A stretch of 64,000 nt of DNA from Microbacterium sp. SS28 (GCF_022761035.1 NZ_JAKWJP010000004.1:124001-188000), one strand, 5' to 3'. Positions 1 through 9,229 are shown, counted from the stretch's first letter. Notes: generated from the sequence alone by a model not told the origin. Numbers and translations are program-made.

Positions 1-545
1 ATGAGCGAGACGACAGCCTGCTGATTGGCGAGGTCGAGGCTCGTGAGGGGCTCGTCGCACAGCAGCACGCGGGGGTCGTCGGCGAGGGCTTGGCCGATGC
101 GCAGGCGCTGCTGCTCGCCGCCCGACAGGATGCCGACGGGCTTGTCGGCGAACGCCTCGGCCCCGACGGCGCGCACGAGCCCGTCGACCCGCTCGCGGTC
201 GGCCCGGCTCGGGAACGGCAGTCCCCAGCGGTGGCCGTCGACGCCGAGCGAGACGAGGTCGCGCCCCCGCAGCGACGTGTCGCGGGGCAGCGGCCGCGAC
301 TGCGGCACGTAGCCGATGCGCCGGTTGCCCTTGCTGCGGACGGGCTCTCCGAGCGCCGTGATGGTTCCCTCGCTGAGCGGCTCGAGGCCGAGGATCGCGC
401 GCAGCAGAGTCGTCTTGCCCGAGCCGCTGGGGCCCAGGATCGCGACGAACTCGCCCGGTTCGACGGCGAGGTCGAGGTGTGCCCAGAGTTCGCGGTCGCC
501 GCGGCGCAGCGCCGCGCCCTCGATCCGCAGCAGGGCGTCCGTCAC
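1..545 (-). CDS. Zinc/manganese-type ABC transporter ATP-binding protein (3' end cut by window edge)
   Basis: ATPase of a metal-ion ABC importer that energises uptake of the metal delivered by the binding lipoprotein encoded just upstream. The visible 181 residues contain a Walker A motif (GPSGSGKT), a Q-loop region (YVPQS), the ABC signature LSGGEQQR and a Walker B (VLLCDEP) followed by TSLDLANQ. The C-terminus lies beyond the left edge. The GTG start at 545 overlaps the stop of the binding-protein gene (GTGA), so the two are translationally coupled. A permease gene would be expected farther left. Zinc is inferred from the histidine-rich partner and the upstream Zur-like operator; manganese remains possible. 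Confidence 0.85.
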   Translation of the reverse strand, partial: MTDALLRIEGAALRRGDRELWAHLDLAVEPGEFVAILGPSGSGKTTLLRAILGLEPLSEGTITALGEPVRSKGNRRIGYVPQSRPLPRDTSLRGRDLVSLGVDGHRWGLPFPSRADRERVDGLVRAVGAEAFADKPVGILSGGEQQRLRIGQALADDPRVLLCDEPLTSLDLANQQAVVSL

Positions 546-1504
546 TCCTCCAGCGCGTTCTGGAGCTGCTCGATGTTCTCCTGCATCCACGAGATGTAAG
601 TGTGGCCCTCGGGGAGCGTCTCGGCGAACTCCGCGATCGGGATGCCGTTCGCGTCGGCCTCGGAGGCCACCTGCGCCGTCTCGGCGCCCGCGGTCTGCGC
701 ATTGATCAGGACGATGCGCACGTCGCCGCCCTCGAGCAGCTTGATCGACTCGAGCAGCACCGCGGGAGCGACATCCTGCCCCTCCTCGACCGCCTCGGTG
801 AAGGCGGGCGGAGCGACGTCGGTGAGCCCCGCGGCCTCGACGAGGTAGAGCGGAACGGGCTCGGTCGCGAAGACGTCCTCACCCGCGTGGGCGGCGGCGA
901 TGTCGGCGAGGGATGCCTCGAGCCCCGCGATCTCGGCGACGAGCCGGTCGGCGGCGGCCGCGAACGTGTCGGCGTCGTCGGGGCTCAGCGCCTCGAGCTC
1001 TGACGCGATCCCCTGCACGAGCGCCGCCATCGTCGCGGGGTCGTACCAGACGTGCTCGTTGAAGCCCTCGATGTGCTCGTGGCCGTGGTCGTCGGCGTGG
1101 TCGTCGCCGCTGTCGTCGTGCGCGCTGCCGCCCGTCCACAGCGGCGAGAACTCGACGGCGGAGATCACGTGCGCGCTCGTCCCGCTCGCCTCGATGAGGT
1201 CGTCGATGAAGGGGTCGTAGCCTCCGCCGTTCTCGATGACGAGGTCGGCGGAGGCTACGACGAGCTGGTCCTGCGCGCTCGCCTGGAATGCGTGCGGGTC
1301 CTGCGCCGTCGAGGTGATGAGCGAGGTCACGTCGACGACATCGCCGCCGATCTCCTCGACGAGCTGGCCGTACACGTTGGTCGATGCGACGACGTCGAGA
1401 CGGCCGTCGTCGCTCGGCTCCGCCCCCTCGCTCGTCGCGCAGCCGGCGAGCAGGAGGGCGGATGCCGCGGCGAGCGCGGCAGCGGACAGACGGCGGGAAG
1501 TCAT
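542..1504 (-). CDS. Zinc ABC transporter substrate-binding lipoprotein (ZnuA-like)
   Basis: Extracytoplasmic metal-binding protein of cluster A-I (ZnuA/TroA), 320 aa. It begins with a lipoprotein signal ending in LLLAGC (Cys22 is the likely lipidated residue). The mature part starts with VVASTNVYGQLVEEIGGD, typical of the family. A loop around residues 125-145 is rich in His and Asp (DDHADDHGHEH), the hallmark of zinc-type proteins, and further on lie FNEHVWYDP and a conserved C-terminal region with 'SWMQENIEQL'. It is the first gene of the operon with the ATPase downstream. A Zur-box-like palindrome lies 20 bp upstream of the start, so zinc-dependent repression is expected. Confidence 0.88.
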   Translation of the reverse strand: MTSRRLSAAALAAASALLLAGCATSEGAEPSDDGRLDVVASTNVYGQLVEEIGGDVVDVTSLITSTAQDPHAFQASAQDQLVVASADLVIENGGGYDPFIDDLIEASGTSAHVISAVEFSPLWTGGSAHDDSGDDHADDHGHEHIEGFNEHVWYDPATMAALVQGIASELEALSPDDADTFAAAADRLVAEIAGLEASLADIAAAHAGEDVFATEPVPLYLVEAAGLTDVAPPAFTEAVEEGQDVAPAVLLESIKLLEGGDVRIVLINAQTAGAETAQVASEADANGIPIAEFAETLPEGHTYISWMQENIEQLQNALEE

Positions 1505-1523
1505 GGCCCGACTCTACCGTTAG

Positions 1524-1538
1524 TGATAATCGTTCTCA
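1524..1538. promoter_or_regulatory. Zur-box-like palindrome upstream of the zinc transporter operon
   Basis: The sequence TGATAATCGTTCTCA matches the palindromic pattern TGA-N-AA-N3-TT-N-TCA typical of actinobacterial Zur operators. It ends 20 bp before the binding-protein start, where it would cover the promoter. It is also in the upstream region of the divergent gene at 1635, about 100 bp away. Confidence 0.7.
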
Positions 1539-1634
1539 ACTCGGCGCCCGCGTGCCCGGTGCCGGACGGGTCCCGCCGCGGCGGGCGGCTAGTCTCTCGG
1601 ACAAGCGGTCGCCGGACCGCGGGGGAGAGGACCG

Positions 1635-2288
1635 ATGGCGACGCGCACGAAGGATGCGGCATCCATCCCCTCCCTCGGCGCGCGCGCCCGCCGTGCCGCG
1701 CTGCTCGCGCTGCCGTTCCAGGTGGGCTCGATCGTCATCGCGCACATCGTGGCCGCCACCGGGCGACTCGTCGATCTGCCGCTCACCTATCTGCTCGTCC
1801 TCGCATACGCCGTGCCCATGCTCATCGAGCTCGTCTTCCGCACGTCGCTGCCGCGTGTCCTGCAGCTGACCTATCTGACCTTCATCGCGGCGAGCTCGTT
1901 CGCGGGGAGCGCCCTGCAGGTGTACTGGAACTTCCCGCCGTGGGACTTCATCGTGCACGCCTATTCGGGACTCATGCTCGCGTGGCTCGGGATGCTGCTC
2001 CTCCGGCGCGTCGAGGAGCGCATCGGCGTTGGACTTCCGGTCTGGTTCTCGTGCACCGTCATGCTCCTGTTCGCGATGGCGGGCGCCGCGGCGTGGGAGC
2101 TGTCCGAGTTCGGCAGCGACATCATCATCGGCACGGCCGCGCAGCACAGCAACGAGGACTCGATGACCGACATGCTCGCGGGGACGCTCGGCGGGGCGAT
2201 CGCGATCCTGATCGCCCTCGTGCTGCGGCGGCCCGAGAGCCTCGCGCCGGAGTCGCTCCTGCGGCGACCGTCTCGACCCGGTCGTTGA
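1635..2288 (+). CDS. DUF2238/YjdF-like integral membrane protein
   Basis: A 217-aa multi-pass membrane protein with about six hydrophobic segments. The pattern WDFIVHAYSGLMLAWLG, a central AAWELSEFGSD and a later DSMTDMLAGTLGG, with their conserved His, Glu and Asp residues, resembles the YjdF/DUF2238 family, whose function is not known. It starts with ATG after a GGGGGAGAGG stretch serving as ribosome-binding site. It is divergent from the zinc transporter and could share the Zur-controlled intergenic region, although the operator is closer to the other gene. It converges on the E2 gene, with an inverted repeat between them. Confidence 0.6.
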   Translation: MATRTKDAASIPSLGARARRAALLALPFQVGSIVIAHIVAATGRLVDLPLTYLLVLAYAVPMLIELVFRTSLPRVLQLTYLTFIAASSFAGSALQVYWNFPPWDFIVHAYSGLMLAWLGMLLLRRVEERIGVGLPVWFSCTVMLLFAMAGAAAWELSEFGSDIIIGTAAQHSNEDSMTDMLAGTLGGAIAILIALVLRRPESLAPESLLRRPSRPGR

Positions 2289-2390
2289 GCGAGGAGCGCA
2301 GCGACGAGACGAAACGCTCGCGCACGGCAACGTCCTGAGGCCTGGACAGCGCTCGAGCGTTTCGTCTCGCTCCGCTCGCTCAACGAGCGG
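2278..2390. repeat. REP-like inverted repeat between convergent genes, probable bidirectional terminator
   Basis: Two imperfect inverted copies of about 40 bp (left arm from 2278 to about 2320, right arm about 2354-2390) share the core GTTGAGCGAG...GACGAAACGCTCG, separated by about 33 bp. The arrangement folds into a long hairpin exactly between two converging genes (ends at 2288 and 2419). This looks like a dispersed intergenic repeat element that also serves as a terminator for both sides. No second copy was noticed in this window. Confidence 0.6.
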
Positions 2391-2418
2391 GAGTCGGCGA
2401 CGGCGCTCGAGCGTCGAC

Positions 2419-3804
2419 CTAGTCGAGCAGGAGCGCCGGCTCCTCGAGGATCGAGGCGACGTCGGCGATGAAGCGCGACATGCCGTCCCCGTCGATGACG
2501 CGGTGGTCGAAGGATCCCGCCACGGTCGTGACATAACGGGGGCGCACTTCGCCGTCGACGACCCACGGCTTCTGCCGGATCGTGCCGAGAGCCAGGATGC
2601 CGGCCTCGCCCGGGTTGATGATCGGCGTGCCGGCATCCATCCCGAACACGCCGATGTTCGTGATCGTGATCGTGCCGCCCTGCTGGTCGGCGACCGTCGA
2701 CTTTCCGTCGCGCGCCGTGAGCGTGAGCTTCTCGAGCGCCCGCGCGAGATCGCGCAGCGAGAGGTCCTGCGCGTCCTTGATGTTGGGGACGAGCAGGCCG
2801 CGCGGCGTCGCGGCCGCGATGCCGAGGTTGACGTAGTGCCGCAGGCGGATCTGCGCGCCGTCGGCGGTGTCGACCCACGCGGCGTTGACCATCGGCGTGC
2901 GGCGGACGGCCCAGATGACGGCGCGCGCCACGATGAGCAGGGGCGAGACCTTGACGTCGGCGAAGTCGGGCGAGGTCTTGAGCCGCCGCACGAGCTCCAT
3001 CGTGCGCGTCGCGTCGACGTCGGTCCACACCGAGACGTGCGGCGCCGAGTACGCGGACTGCACCATGCCGCTCGCGACGGCCTTGCGCACGCCGCGGACC
3101 GGGATCGACTCCTCGCGCTCGCCGAGCTCGGCGACGGGGCGCGGAGTCGTCGTCGCGGGTGCGGGCGCCGGGGCGGGGGTCGCGACGGGGATCGTGACTT
3201 CGCGCTCGGCGGGCCACTCGGGGGTCTCGATGTTGCGGAACACGCTCGCCTGCGACGCGTGCCGCACGACGTCGTCGCGCGTCACCTCGCCCGCGGCGCC
3301 CGTCGGGACGACGGCGGCGAGCTCGACCCCGAGGTCGCGCGCGAGCTTGCGGATCGGCGGCTTCGCGACGACTCCGACGGATGCCTCGACCCGCTCCTGC
3401 GCCGTGACGGCCGGCTTGCGGCGCCGCGACTGGGCGTGACCGCCCGTGCCGTAGCCCACCAGGACGGCGCCCCCCTCGGGCTCGGCGGGAGCCGGGGCGC
3501 CGTGCTCGCTCTGGCCGACGACCGAGGGACCGGCGGATGCTGCGGCATCCGTCCCCTGCGCGGCGGGAGCCGTGATCGTGATGATCGCGGTGCCCACGTC
3601 GACCGTGTCACCCTCGGCCGCGAGCAGCTCGCCCACGGTGCCCGAGAACGGCGACGGCAGCTCGACGAGGGACTTCGCCGTCTCGATCTCGACGAGGACG
3701 TCGTTGACCGAGACGGAGTCGCCGGGCGCGACGCGCCACGACACGATCTCGGCCTCGGTGAGACCCTCGCCGACGTCGGGGAGGAGGAAGGTCTGAGTGC
3801 TCAT
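2419..3804 (-). CDS. bkdC: Dihydrolipoamide acyltransferase, E2 of a 2-oxo acid dehydrogenase complex
   Basis: E2 core of a branched-chain-type 2-oxo acid dehydrogenase complex; it moves the acyl group from lipoate to CoA. The 461-aa protein has one N-terminal lipoyl domain (lysine 44 in ETAKS), an Ala/Pro linker, a peripheral subunit-binding domain ([17 protein letters not shown]...GEVTRDDVV, about residues 150-185) and a C-terminal catalytic domain ending with the active-site motif HRVIDGD (His434, Asp438). It is the last gene of a four-gene operon, 15 bp after the E1 beta stop. No E3 gene is present here. Assignment to branched-chain substrates rather than pyruvate rests on family knowledge: actinobacterial pyruvate dehydrogenase normally uses single-chain AceE. 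Confidence 0.85.
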   Translation of the reverse strand: MSTQTFLLPDVGEGLTEAEIVSWRVAPGDSVSVNDVLVEIETAKSLVELPSPFSGTVGELLAAEGDTVDVGTAIITITAPAAQGTDAAASAGPSVVGQSEHGAPAPAEPEGGAVLVGYGTGGHAQSRRRKPAVTAQERVEASVGVVAKPPIRKLARDLGVELAAVVPTGAAGEVTRDDVVRHASQASVFRNIETPEWPAEREVTIPVATPAPAPAPATTTPRPVAELGEREESIPVRGVRKAVASGMVQSAYSAPHVSVWTDVDATRTMELVRRLKTSPDFADVKVSPLLIVARAVIWAVRRTPMVNAAWVDTADGAQIRLRHYVNLGIAAATPRGLLVPNIKDAQDLSLRDLARALEKLTLTARDGKSTVADQQGGTITITNIGVFGMDAGTPIINPGEAGILALGTIRQKPWVVDGEVRPRYVTTVAGSFDHRVIDGDGMSRFIADVASILEEPALLLD

Positions 3805-3819
3805 CCGGATGCTCCTGGG

Positions 3820-4839
3820 TCAGTAGGCGAGGGCGCGGTCGACGGCCTCGAGGATGCGGTCCGCATCGGGGAGGAACTTGCCCTCGAGCTTCGCGGGCGG
3901 GAACGGCACGTCGAAGCCCGACACGCGCAGGACGGGGGCCTCGAGCGCGTAGAACGCCCGCTCCATGACGGTCGCGGCGATCTCGGAGCCGAGGCTCGTG
4001 AAGCCGTGCGCCTCCTGCGCGTAGACCATGCGGCCCGTGCGCCGGACCGAGTCGAGGATCGGGCCGTAGTCGACGGGCGAGAGCGACCGCAGGTCGATGA
4101 CCTCGCAGCTCGTGCCCTCGGACTCGGCGAGCGCTGCGGCCTGCAGGAGCGTCGTGACCATCGCGCCGTGGCCCACGAGCGTGACGTCGGTGCCGCGGCG
4201 GACGAGTCGCGACGCGTGCAGCGGCAGGGCGCGCGAGGTCGTGTCGACCTCGCCCTTCTGCCAGTACTTGGCCTTCGGCTCGAGGAAGATGACCGGGTCG
4301 AGCGAGGCGATGGCGTCCTGGATCATCCAGTACGCGTCGTTCGCCGTCGAGGGGCTCACGACCCGCAGGCCCGGCGTGTGCGTGAAGTACGCCTCGGGGC
4401 TCTCCTGGTGGTGCTCGACGGCGCCGATGTGACCGCCGTACGGGATGCGGATGACGACGGGGAACGAGAGCGCGCCCTCGTGCCGGTTCGTGAGCTTCGC
4501 GAGCTGCGTCGTGATCTGGTCGAAGCCCGGGAAGACGAAGCCGTCGAACTGGATCTCGCACACGGGGCGGAAGCCCGTCATCGCGAGCCCGATCGCCGTG
4601 CCGATGATGCCCGACTCGGCGAGCGGCGTGTCCAGCACGCGTCGGTCGCCGAACTCGGCCTGCAGGCCCTCGGTGACGCGGAACACCCCGCCGAGCGGGC
4701 CGATGTCCTCGCCCATGAGCAGGACGCGGTCGTTCTCGGCGAGCGCGCGGCGCAGCCCCGCGTTGAGGGCGCGGCCGATCGGCATCGTCTCGATGCCCGT
4801 CGGTGTCGCCTGGTCCACCACTGTCGAACTGTCGGTCAC
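3820..4839 (-). CDS. bkdB: 2-oxo acid dehydrogenase E1 component, beta subunit
   Basis: Transketolase-type beta chain (339 aa) that pairs with E1 alpha in a heterotetramer to decarboxylate 2-oxo acids. The N-terminus carries the family motif VLLMGEDIG, then GGVFRVTEGL, DTPLAESGIIG and FPVVIRIPYGGHIGAVEHHQ; the C-terminal domain has the typical IDLRSLSPVD and a closing PPAKLEGKFLPD. The GTG start at 4839 is chosen because it overlaps the E1 alpha stop (GTGA) and begins the family-type N-terminus. The same frame stays open far upstream, but that stretch only shadows E1 alpha. Confidence 0.88.
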   Translation of the reverse strand: MTDSSTVVDQATPTGIETMPIGRALNAGLRRALAENDRVLLMGEDIGPLGGVFRVTEGLQAEFGDRRVLDTPLAESGIIGTAIGLAMTGFRPVCEIQFDGFVFPGFDQITTQLAKLTNRHEGALSFPVVIRIPYGGHIGAVEHHQESPEAYFTHTPGLRVVSPSTANDAYWMIQDAIASLDPVIFLEPKAKYWQKGEVDTTSRALPLHASRLVRRGTDVTLVGHGAMVTTLLQAAALAESEGTSCEVIDLRSLSPVDYGPILDSVRRTGRMVYAQEAHGFTSLGSEIAATVMERAFYALEAPVLRVSGFDVPFPPAKLEGKFLPDADRILEAVDRALAY

Positions 4840-5996
4840 GATGCCCCCTCCTCGAAGGATGCCTCGTACTCGGCGAGCCACGTCCGCTGCTCGTCCATGA
4901 GCGGATGCGGCTCGGAGTACACGTGCGCGAACATCGAGTCGGCTGCGATCGAGCCGAGCTGCGTCGTGCGGGTCCTGACGTCCTCGGCGACGGACTCGGC
5001 CTCGGCCTCGACGTCCGCGAAGAAGGCGGCGGACGCGCCGCGCGACTCGAGGTAGGTGCGCATGCGGCGGATCGGATCGCGCCGGGCCCACGACTGCTCC
5101 TCGTCTGAGGTGCGGTACTTCGTCGGGTCGTCGCTCGTCGTGTGCGCGCCCATGCGGTAGGTCAGCGCCTCGATCGCGCGAGGGCCTTCGCCCGACCGCG
5201 CCTCGTCGAGCGCGACGCGGGTGACGGCGTAGCTCGCGAGCACGTCGTTCCCGTCGATGGGGATGCTCGGCATCCCGTATCCCTCGCCGCGCTTGTAGAG
5301 CGGGAAGCGGGACTGCGTCGCTACGGGCACCGAGATGGCCCAGTGGTTGTTCTGCAGGAAGAAGACCTCGGGCGTCCGGTAGCTCGCGGCGAACACCATC
5401 GCCTCGTGCACGTCGCCCTGGCTCGACGCGCCGTCGCCGTAGTAGACGATGACTGCCTCGTCGCGCTCGGGGTCGCCCGTGCCGCAGCGCCCGTCGAAGA
5501 CGAGTCCCATCCCGACGCCGGTCGCGTGCAGCGTCTGCGAGCCGAGCACGAGGGTGTAGATGTGCGTGTTGCCGTTGCGCGGGTCGGTCGGATCCCAGCC
5601 GCCGTGCGTCAGGCCGCGCATGACGCGGATGATGTCGAGCGGGTCGACGCCGCGGATGCGGGCGACGACGTGCTCGCGGTACGAGGGGAAGATGTGGTCC
5701 TGCGCGCGGGCGGCGCGCGCCGAGCCGACCTGCGCTGCCTCCTGGCCGAGGCTCGGGGGCCACAGCGCCAGCTGGCCCTGCCGCTGCAGGTTGGTCGCCT
5801 GCTGATCGAACGTCCGGATGACGAACATGTCGCGATACAGGCCCTCGAGCTCGCTGTCGCCCAGTGCGTCGATGAGAGGGAGGTACCGCTCCGCGGCTGG
5901 ACTCGGCGCGTAGGCGCCGTCGGCGTCGAGCACCCGGACGACCGCGGAATCCGCGGTGGCCGAGACGGGAGGAACCGAGTCTTCGGTCGTGGTCAC
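4836..5996 (-). CDS. bkdA: 2-oxo acid dehydrogenase E1 component, alpha subunit
   Basis: Thiamine-diphosphate-dependent alpha chain, 386 aa. The TPP-binding motif is clear ([12 protein letters not shown] at 187-198, closing with NN at 216-217). Other family marks are [13 protein letters not shown], the [11 protein letters not shown] helix, and the phosphorylation-loop-like region [11 protein letters not shown] and [16 protein letters not shown]. The GTG start at 5996 overlaps the aminotransferase stop. The N-terminal approximately 35 residues before YLPLIDAL are variable in the family. It acts with the E1 beta and E2 products encoded immediately downstream. Branched-chain 2-oxo acids are the favoured substrate, but this is inferred from subunit architecture. 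Confidence 0.87.
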   Translation of the reverse strand: MTTTEDSVPPVSATADSAVVRVLDADGAYAPSPAAERYLPLIDALGDSELEGLYRDMFVIRTFDQQATNLQRQGQLALWPPSLGQEAAQVGSARAARAQDHIFPSYREHVVARIRGVDPLDIIRVMRGLTHGGWDPTDPRNGNTHIYTLVLGSQTLHATGVGMGLVFDGRCGTGDPERDEAVIVYYGDGASSQGDVHEAMVFAASYRTPEVFFLQNNHWAISVPVATQSRFPLYKRGEGYGMPSIPIDGNDVLASYAVTRVALDEARSGEGPRAIEALTYRMGAHTTSDDPTKYRTSDEEQSWARRDPIRRMRTYLESRGASAAFFADVEAEAESVAEDVRTRTTQLGSIAADSMFAHVYSEPHPLMDEQRTWLAEYEASFEEGAS

Positions 5997-7114
5997 TTCT
6001 CCACGCTAGCCGCTCGTCCCCGGTGGCCTTCTGGGAGCGTCCCCACAACGGAGCCCGCGATCCCTAGGACCTTCTCCACTGACTCATGCTCACCGACGGA
6101 TATACGGATGCCGTCTCCCGCGAACGGGCGGACGATGAGCCCGGCCTCGACGAACCGCTCCGCGATGTCGATCGTCTCGTCGCCCGCGGGCAGCCAGACG
6201 AAATTGCCCTGCGCATCGGGGACGTCCCATCCGGTCTCGCGGAGGGCGGCGACGAGGGCGTCCCGGCGTGCGGCGATGACGCTCACACGCTCGAGCAGCT
6301 CGGACTCGGCGTCGAGGCTCGCGAGCGCCGCGACCTCGGCGTGGGCCGTGACCGACAGCGGGATGGCCGTCGACCGGGCCGCGTCGAGCACCCGGGGATG
6401 ACCGACGGCGTAGCCCACGCGGAGCCCCGCGAGCCCGAACGCCTTCGAGAACGTGCGGAGCACGACGACGTTGGCGCGGGGGTGGCCGCCCGGCGCGCGC
6501 AGCCCGTCGACCGCGTCGGGGGCGGTCACGAACTCGGCGTACGCCTCGTCGAGGATCACGAGCACGTCGGCGGGCACCTTCTCGACGAACGCGTCGAACT
6601 CCGCCTGCGTCACGACGGGCCCCGTCGGGTTGTTCGGCGAGCAGACGATGATCGCGCGCGTGCGCTCCGTGATCGCGGTGGCCATCGCGTCGAGGTCGTG
6701 ACGGGCGCCCAGTCCGAGCGGCACGGGCACCGCCGTCGCTCCGGCGACGATCGCGAGCCACGGGTAGGCCTCGAACGACCGCCACGCGTAGATGACCTCG
6801 TCGCCGGGACCCGCCGTCGCCTGCACGAGCTGCGCGAGGATCGACACGCTGCCGGCGCCGATGTGGACGGCGTCGTCCGACACCCCGAAACGCTCGGCCA
6901 GGCGCGCGCGCAGGCGCGCGGCCGAGGCATCCGGATACCGGTTGAACCCCCCGATCTCACGGACCTGGTCGAGCACGCCGGGCAGCGGGTCGAAGGGGTT
7001 CTCGTTGCTCGAGAGCTTGAACGCGTCGGAACCGGCCTGGCGGCCCTGCTTGTAGGGAGGCAGCGCGGCGACCTCGGGGCGCACGCGGACGGGGATATCG
7101 GAGGCGTCGGTCAC
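5993..7114 (-). CDS. Histidinol-phosphate/aromatic aminotransferase family protein
   Basis: PLP-dependent fold-type I aminotransferase of 373 aa. It shows KLSSNENPF at the N-terminus, the nucleotide-phosphate-binding region [15 protein letters not shown] (159-165), the DEAYAEF Asp/Tyr motif and the Schiff-base lysine Lys224 in [15 protein letters not shown]. The family includes HisC and the actinobacterial aromatic aminotransferase Pat. No other his gene lies nearby, and it is the first gene of an operon with E1 alpha/E1 beta/E2, coupled by a 4-bp overlap. A role in making 2-oxo acids for the complex, or a Pat-like role, therefore seems as likely as histidine synthesis. Confidence 0.8.
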   Translation of the reverse strand: MTDASDIPVRVRPEVAALPPYKQGRQAGSDAFKLSSNENPFDPLPGVLDQVREIGGFNRYPDASAARLRARLAERFGVSDDAVHIGAGSVSILAQLVQATAGPGDEVIYAWRSFEAYPWLAIVAGATAVPVPLGLGARHDLDAMATAITERTRAIIVCSPNNPTGPVVTQAEFDAFVEKVPADVLVILDEAYAEFVTAPDAVDGLRAPGGHPRANVVVLRTFSKAFGLAGLRVGYAVGHPRVLDAARSTAIPLSVTAHAEVAALASLDAESELLERVSVIAARRDALVAALRETGWDVPDAQGNFVWLPAGDETIDIAERFVEAGLIVRPFAGDGIRISVGEHESVEKVLGIAGSVVGTLPEGHRGRAASVEK

Positions 7115-7205
7115 CCTCCGAGTTTAGGAGCGGGTGCCGGATCGAGGTGCGCCCCGAAGATCTCTGCCGGAGCCGGGCGGGTCTTCGTGACAGACTGAGC
7201 GCACC

Positions 7206-7598
7206 ATGGGCTTCCTCATCCGCGTCGTCGTCAACGCCTTCGCCATCTGGGTCGTGACCCTCATGCCCGCGTTGCAGGTCTCGGTCATCGCCTTCCCGCC
7301 CGGCGACACGCTGCAATACGTCCTGACGCTGCTCATCGTCGCGGCGATCTTCGCGATCGTGAACACGTTCATCGGCACGATCGTCAAGATCATCTCGATC
7401 CCGCTCTACATCCTGACCCTCGGCCTCATCGGCCTCATCATCAACGGGTTCCTGCTGTGGTTCACGGCGTGGATCACGAGCTTCTGGGGCTGGGGCCTGC
7501 GGGTCGAGGACTTCTGGTGGGGCGTGCTCGCCGCCATCGTCATCTCGATCATCAACTGGATATTCGGCATCATCCTGCGCCCCCGCACGAAGCGCTGA
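7206..7598 (+). CDS. Small four-helix membrane protein, Phage_holin_4_2/YvlD family
   Basis: A 130-aa protein almost entirely made of four hydrophobic helices, ending in a basic tail (RPRTKR). The arrangement and motifs such as IVNTFIG.IVKIISIPLYILTLGL are characteristic of the Phage_holin_4_2 (YvlD-like) family. Despite the name, members are ordinary chromosomal membrane proteins of unknown function. There is no lysis cassette or other phage gene around it. Its 3' end overlaps the end of the convergent DUF1023 hydrolase gene by 29 bp. Confidence 0.8.
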   Translation: MGFLIRVVVNAFAIWVVTLMPALQVSVIAFPPGDTLQYVLTLLIVAAIFAIVNTFIGTIVKIISIPLYILTLGLIGLIINGFLLWFTAWITSFWGWGLRVEDFWWGVLAAIVISIINWIFGIILRPRTKR

Positions 7599-8901
7599 CG
7601 TTCGTCGCGGGGACGCCGGCGCGCTGCGCGGCGTACTCCGTGACGGTGACGGATGTCGCGCCCTCGAGCCGATCGAACCGTTCGCGCACGGTGTCCATGC
7701 GCGGATCGGCCGACTCGTCGAGCATCACCGCGGTCTTCTCGTACTCCGCGAGGTGATGCGGGCCGAGGGTGACGTCGTCGACGCTCGGCGGCGGGTCGAC
7801 GACGCGCTCGGCGACGAAGCTGCCCGGCGCCCCGACCGACGTGTCGTGACCGCCGCCCGCGAGCGTCGCGACGAGATCGTCGGTGTGCCGGACGCCGACG
7901 CTGAGCGTGTCCGCGCCGACGTCGGCCTCGACGGGCGAGCCGAAGGTCACGAGGGTCTGCGTGTCGAACCCGCCCTCGAGCGCGAGGTGCGACGCGATCA
8001 TGGCGCCCTGCGAGTGCCCGAAGGCGTGGACGACATCGCCGCGCTCGGCGCCCGCGTCACGGAGCGCGGCGAGCACCGCCTCGTACGACGCCGAGCGCTC
8101 GCCTCCGTAGAGCTGCTCGTTGGACTTCATGTCGAAGGGTGGCGAGCTGGTGCCCCTGATGTACACCGCGAACTGCCGCGAGCCGTCCGCCATCGTGTAG
8201 CGCTCGACGCGGATGTGGGCGGCGCCCGTCGGGATCCGCTCCGCCGCCGAGGCGAGCGAGACGGGCGACGGCGTCGACAGGTGGCGCGCCGGGACTTCGC
8301 GCAGCTCGACGGGCTGGACGGGCCCCGTCAGGCGCGCCCCCGTGGGGATCGCGCCGTACCCGCCCTGCCGGAGCGCGGCGGGCAGCGCCCACGCGCCTAC
8401 GGTGAGCGCCGTTCCGAGGCCGGGGCCTGCCGCGAACCCCACGGCGGTCAGCTGCGCGGCGAAGTCCGCCGGCCACGTTCCCGCGCGCCACACGCCGTCC
8501 CACCAGCCGACGAGCCGCGCCCCCGGATGCTCGCGATCGATCGTGTCGAGCCGTGCGTCGATGCGCGCCATCGCCGCCGTGTCGCCGGCGGCCTCGGCGG
8601 CGGCGCGCTGCGCCCGCAGCTCGATCGTCTCGTACGACGCGGCGAGCACGCGCAGTCGCCGCGCGAGTCCGCGCGGAACCTGCGCGAGCATGTCGGCCCG
8701 CTCCGCGAGGAAGAGCGCGCGCGAGTCGCCGTAGATCGTGTCGCTGCCGGGGAGGGCGCCGATGTGCGCGGCGGCTCGGCGGAACGTCGCCGCCGTGCCT
8801 TCGAGCCCGCCGCCGAGTCCGTCGAGGCGGTCGGCGGCGGCGTGCAGCGATGCCGTGTCGACGGCGACGACGCCGCCGCTGCGGATCTCGAGGTCGCCCA
8901 T
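7570..8901 (-). CDS. DUF1023 alpha/beta hydrolase
   Basis: A 443-aa protein of the actinobacterial DUF1023 alpha/beta hydrolase family. The N-terminal approximately 150 residues are helical (AADRLDGLGGGLEGTAATFRRAA..., RVLAASYETIELRAQRAAAEA), resembling WXG/ESX-type helical hairpins. The C-terminal half holds the hydrolase with the nucleophile elbow GHSQGA (Ser297) and a late His (LGPHHLAEYEKT). I start at ATG 8901 (MGDLEIRSGG), one base after the stop of the small upstream gene; the open frame extending beyond it is a shadow. It has no obvious signal peptide. Substrate unknown. Confidence 0.72.
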   Translation of the reverse strand: MGDLEIRSGGVVAVDTASLHAAADRLDGLGGGLEGTAATFRRAAAHIGALPGSDTIYGDSRALFLAERADMLAQVPRGLARRLRVLAASYETIELRAQRAAAEAAGDTAAMARIDARLDTIDREHPGARLVGWWDGVWRAGTWPADFAAQLTAVGFAAGPGLGTALTVGAWALPAALRQGGYGAIPTGARLTGPVQPVELREVPARHLSTPSPVSLASAAERIPTGAAHIRVERYTMADGSRQFAVYIRGTSSPPFDMKSNEQLYGGERSASYEAVLAALRDAGAERGDVVHAFGHSQGAMIASHLALEGGFDTQTLVTFGSPVEADVGADTLSVGVRHTDDLVATLAGGGHDTSVGAPGSFVAERVVDPPPSVDDVTLGPHHLAEYEKTAVMLDESADPRMDTVRERFDRLEGATSVTVTEYAAQRAGVPATNVSASCGGAG

Positions 8902-8902
8902 C

Positions 8903-9154
8903 TCACCGCATCCCGACAGACGATCGCGCCCACGCGTCGCGCAGCTCGTGCTCGAGCACCCGCGCGGCGTCCCGCAGGGCCTCGAGCTCGCCGTCGAGCC
9001 GGCCGAGCCGCGCACGGAAGCGGCGTGCCGCCTCGCACTCCCATGCGGTCTCGGCGCGGATGCTCTCCGTCGTCGCCGCCATCGTCGCGAGGGCGTGCCG
9101 CGCCGCCGGCAGCAGCCCGTCACCGCCCGCGGCGGCTCCCCACATCGTGTCCAT
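8903..9154 (-). CDS. Small helical protein upstream of the DUF1023 hydrolase (WXG100-like)
   Basis: An 83-aa protein starting at ATG 9154 (MDTMWGAAAGG...; an internal ATG at 9145 is an alternative). It is predicted to be largely alpha-helical (HALATMAATTESIRAETAWECEAARRFRARLGRLDGELEALRDAARVL). The size and two-helix pattern are like WXG100-family secretion partners, although the canonical WXG turn is not clearly present; 'AWECEAAR' sits about where it would be expected. It is separated from the DUF1023 gene by one base, so the two form an operon. Function unknown. Confidence 0.6.
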   Translation of the reverse strand: MDTMWGAAAGGDGLLPAARHALATMAATTESIRAETAWECEAARRFRARLGRLDGELEALRDAARVLEHELRDAWARSSVGMR

Positions 9155-9229
9155 CGCACGAGGATGCCTCCGCCGCGGCTCCGCGCGACGCGTCGTCCCG
9201 GGTCCCAGGACAACGCGCCGCGCGGACGG

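Noticed and set aside
2503..5055. Plus-strand open frame opposite the E2 and E1 beta genes
   Set aside because: Shadow of genes with clear lipoyl and TPP-enzyme motifs.
5993..7114. Naming the aminotransferase hisC outright
   Set aside because: No histidine genes are adjacent, and the family includes aromatic aminotransferases; the operon partner is an oxo-acid dehydrogenase.
7206..7598. Holin-like gene as a sign of a prophage
   Set aside because: No endolysin, integrase or structural gene nearby; the family is common in chromosomes.
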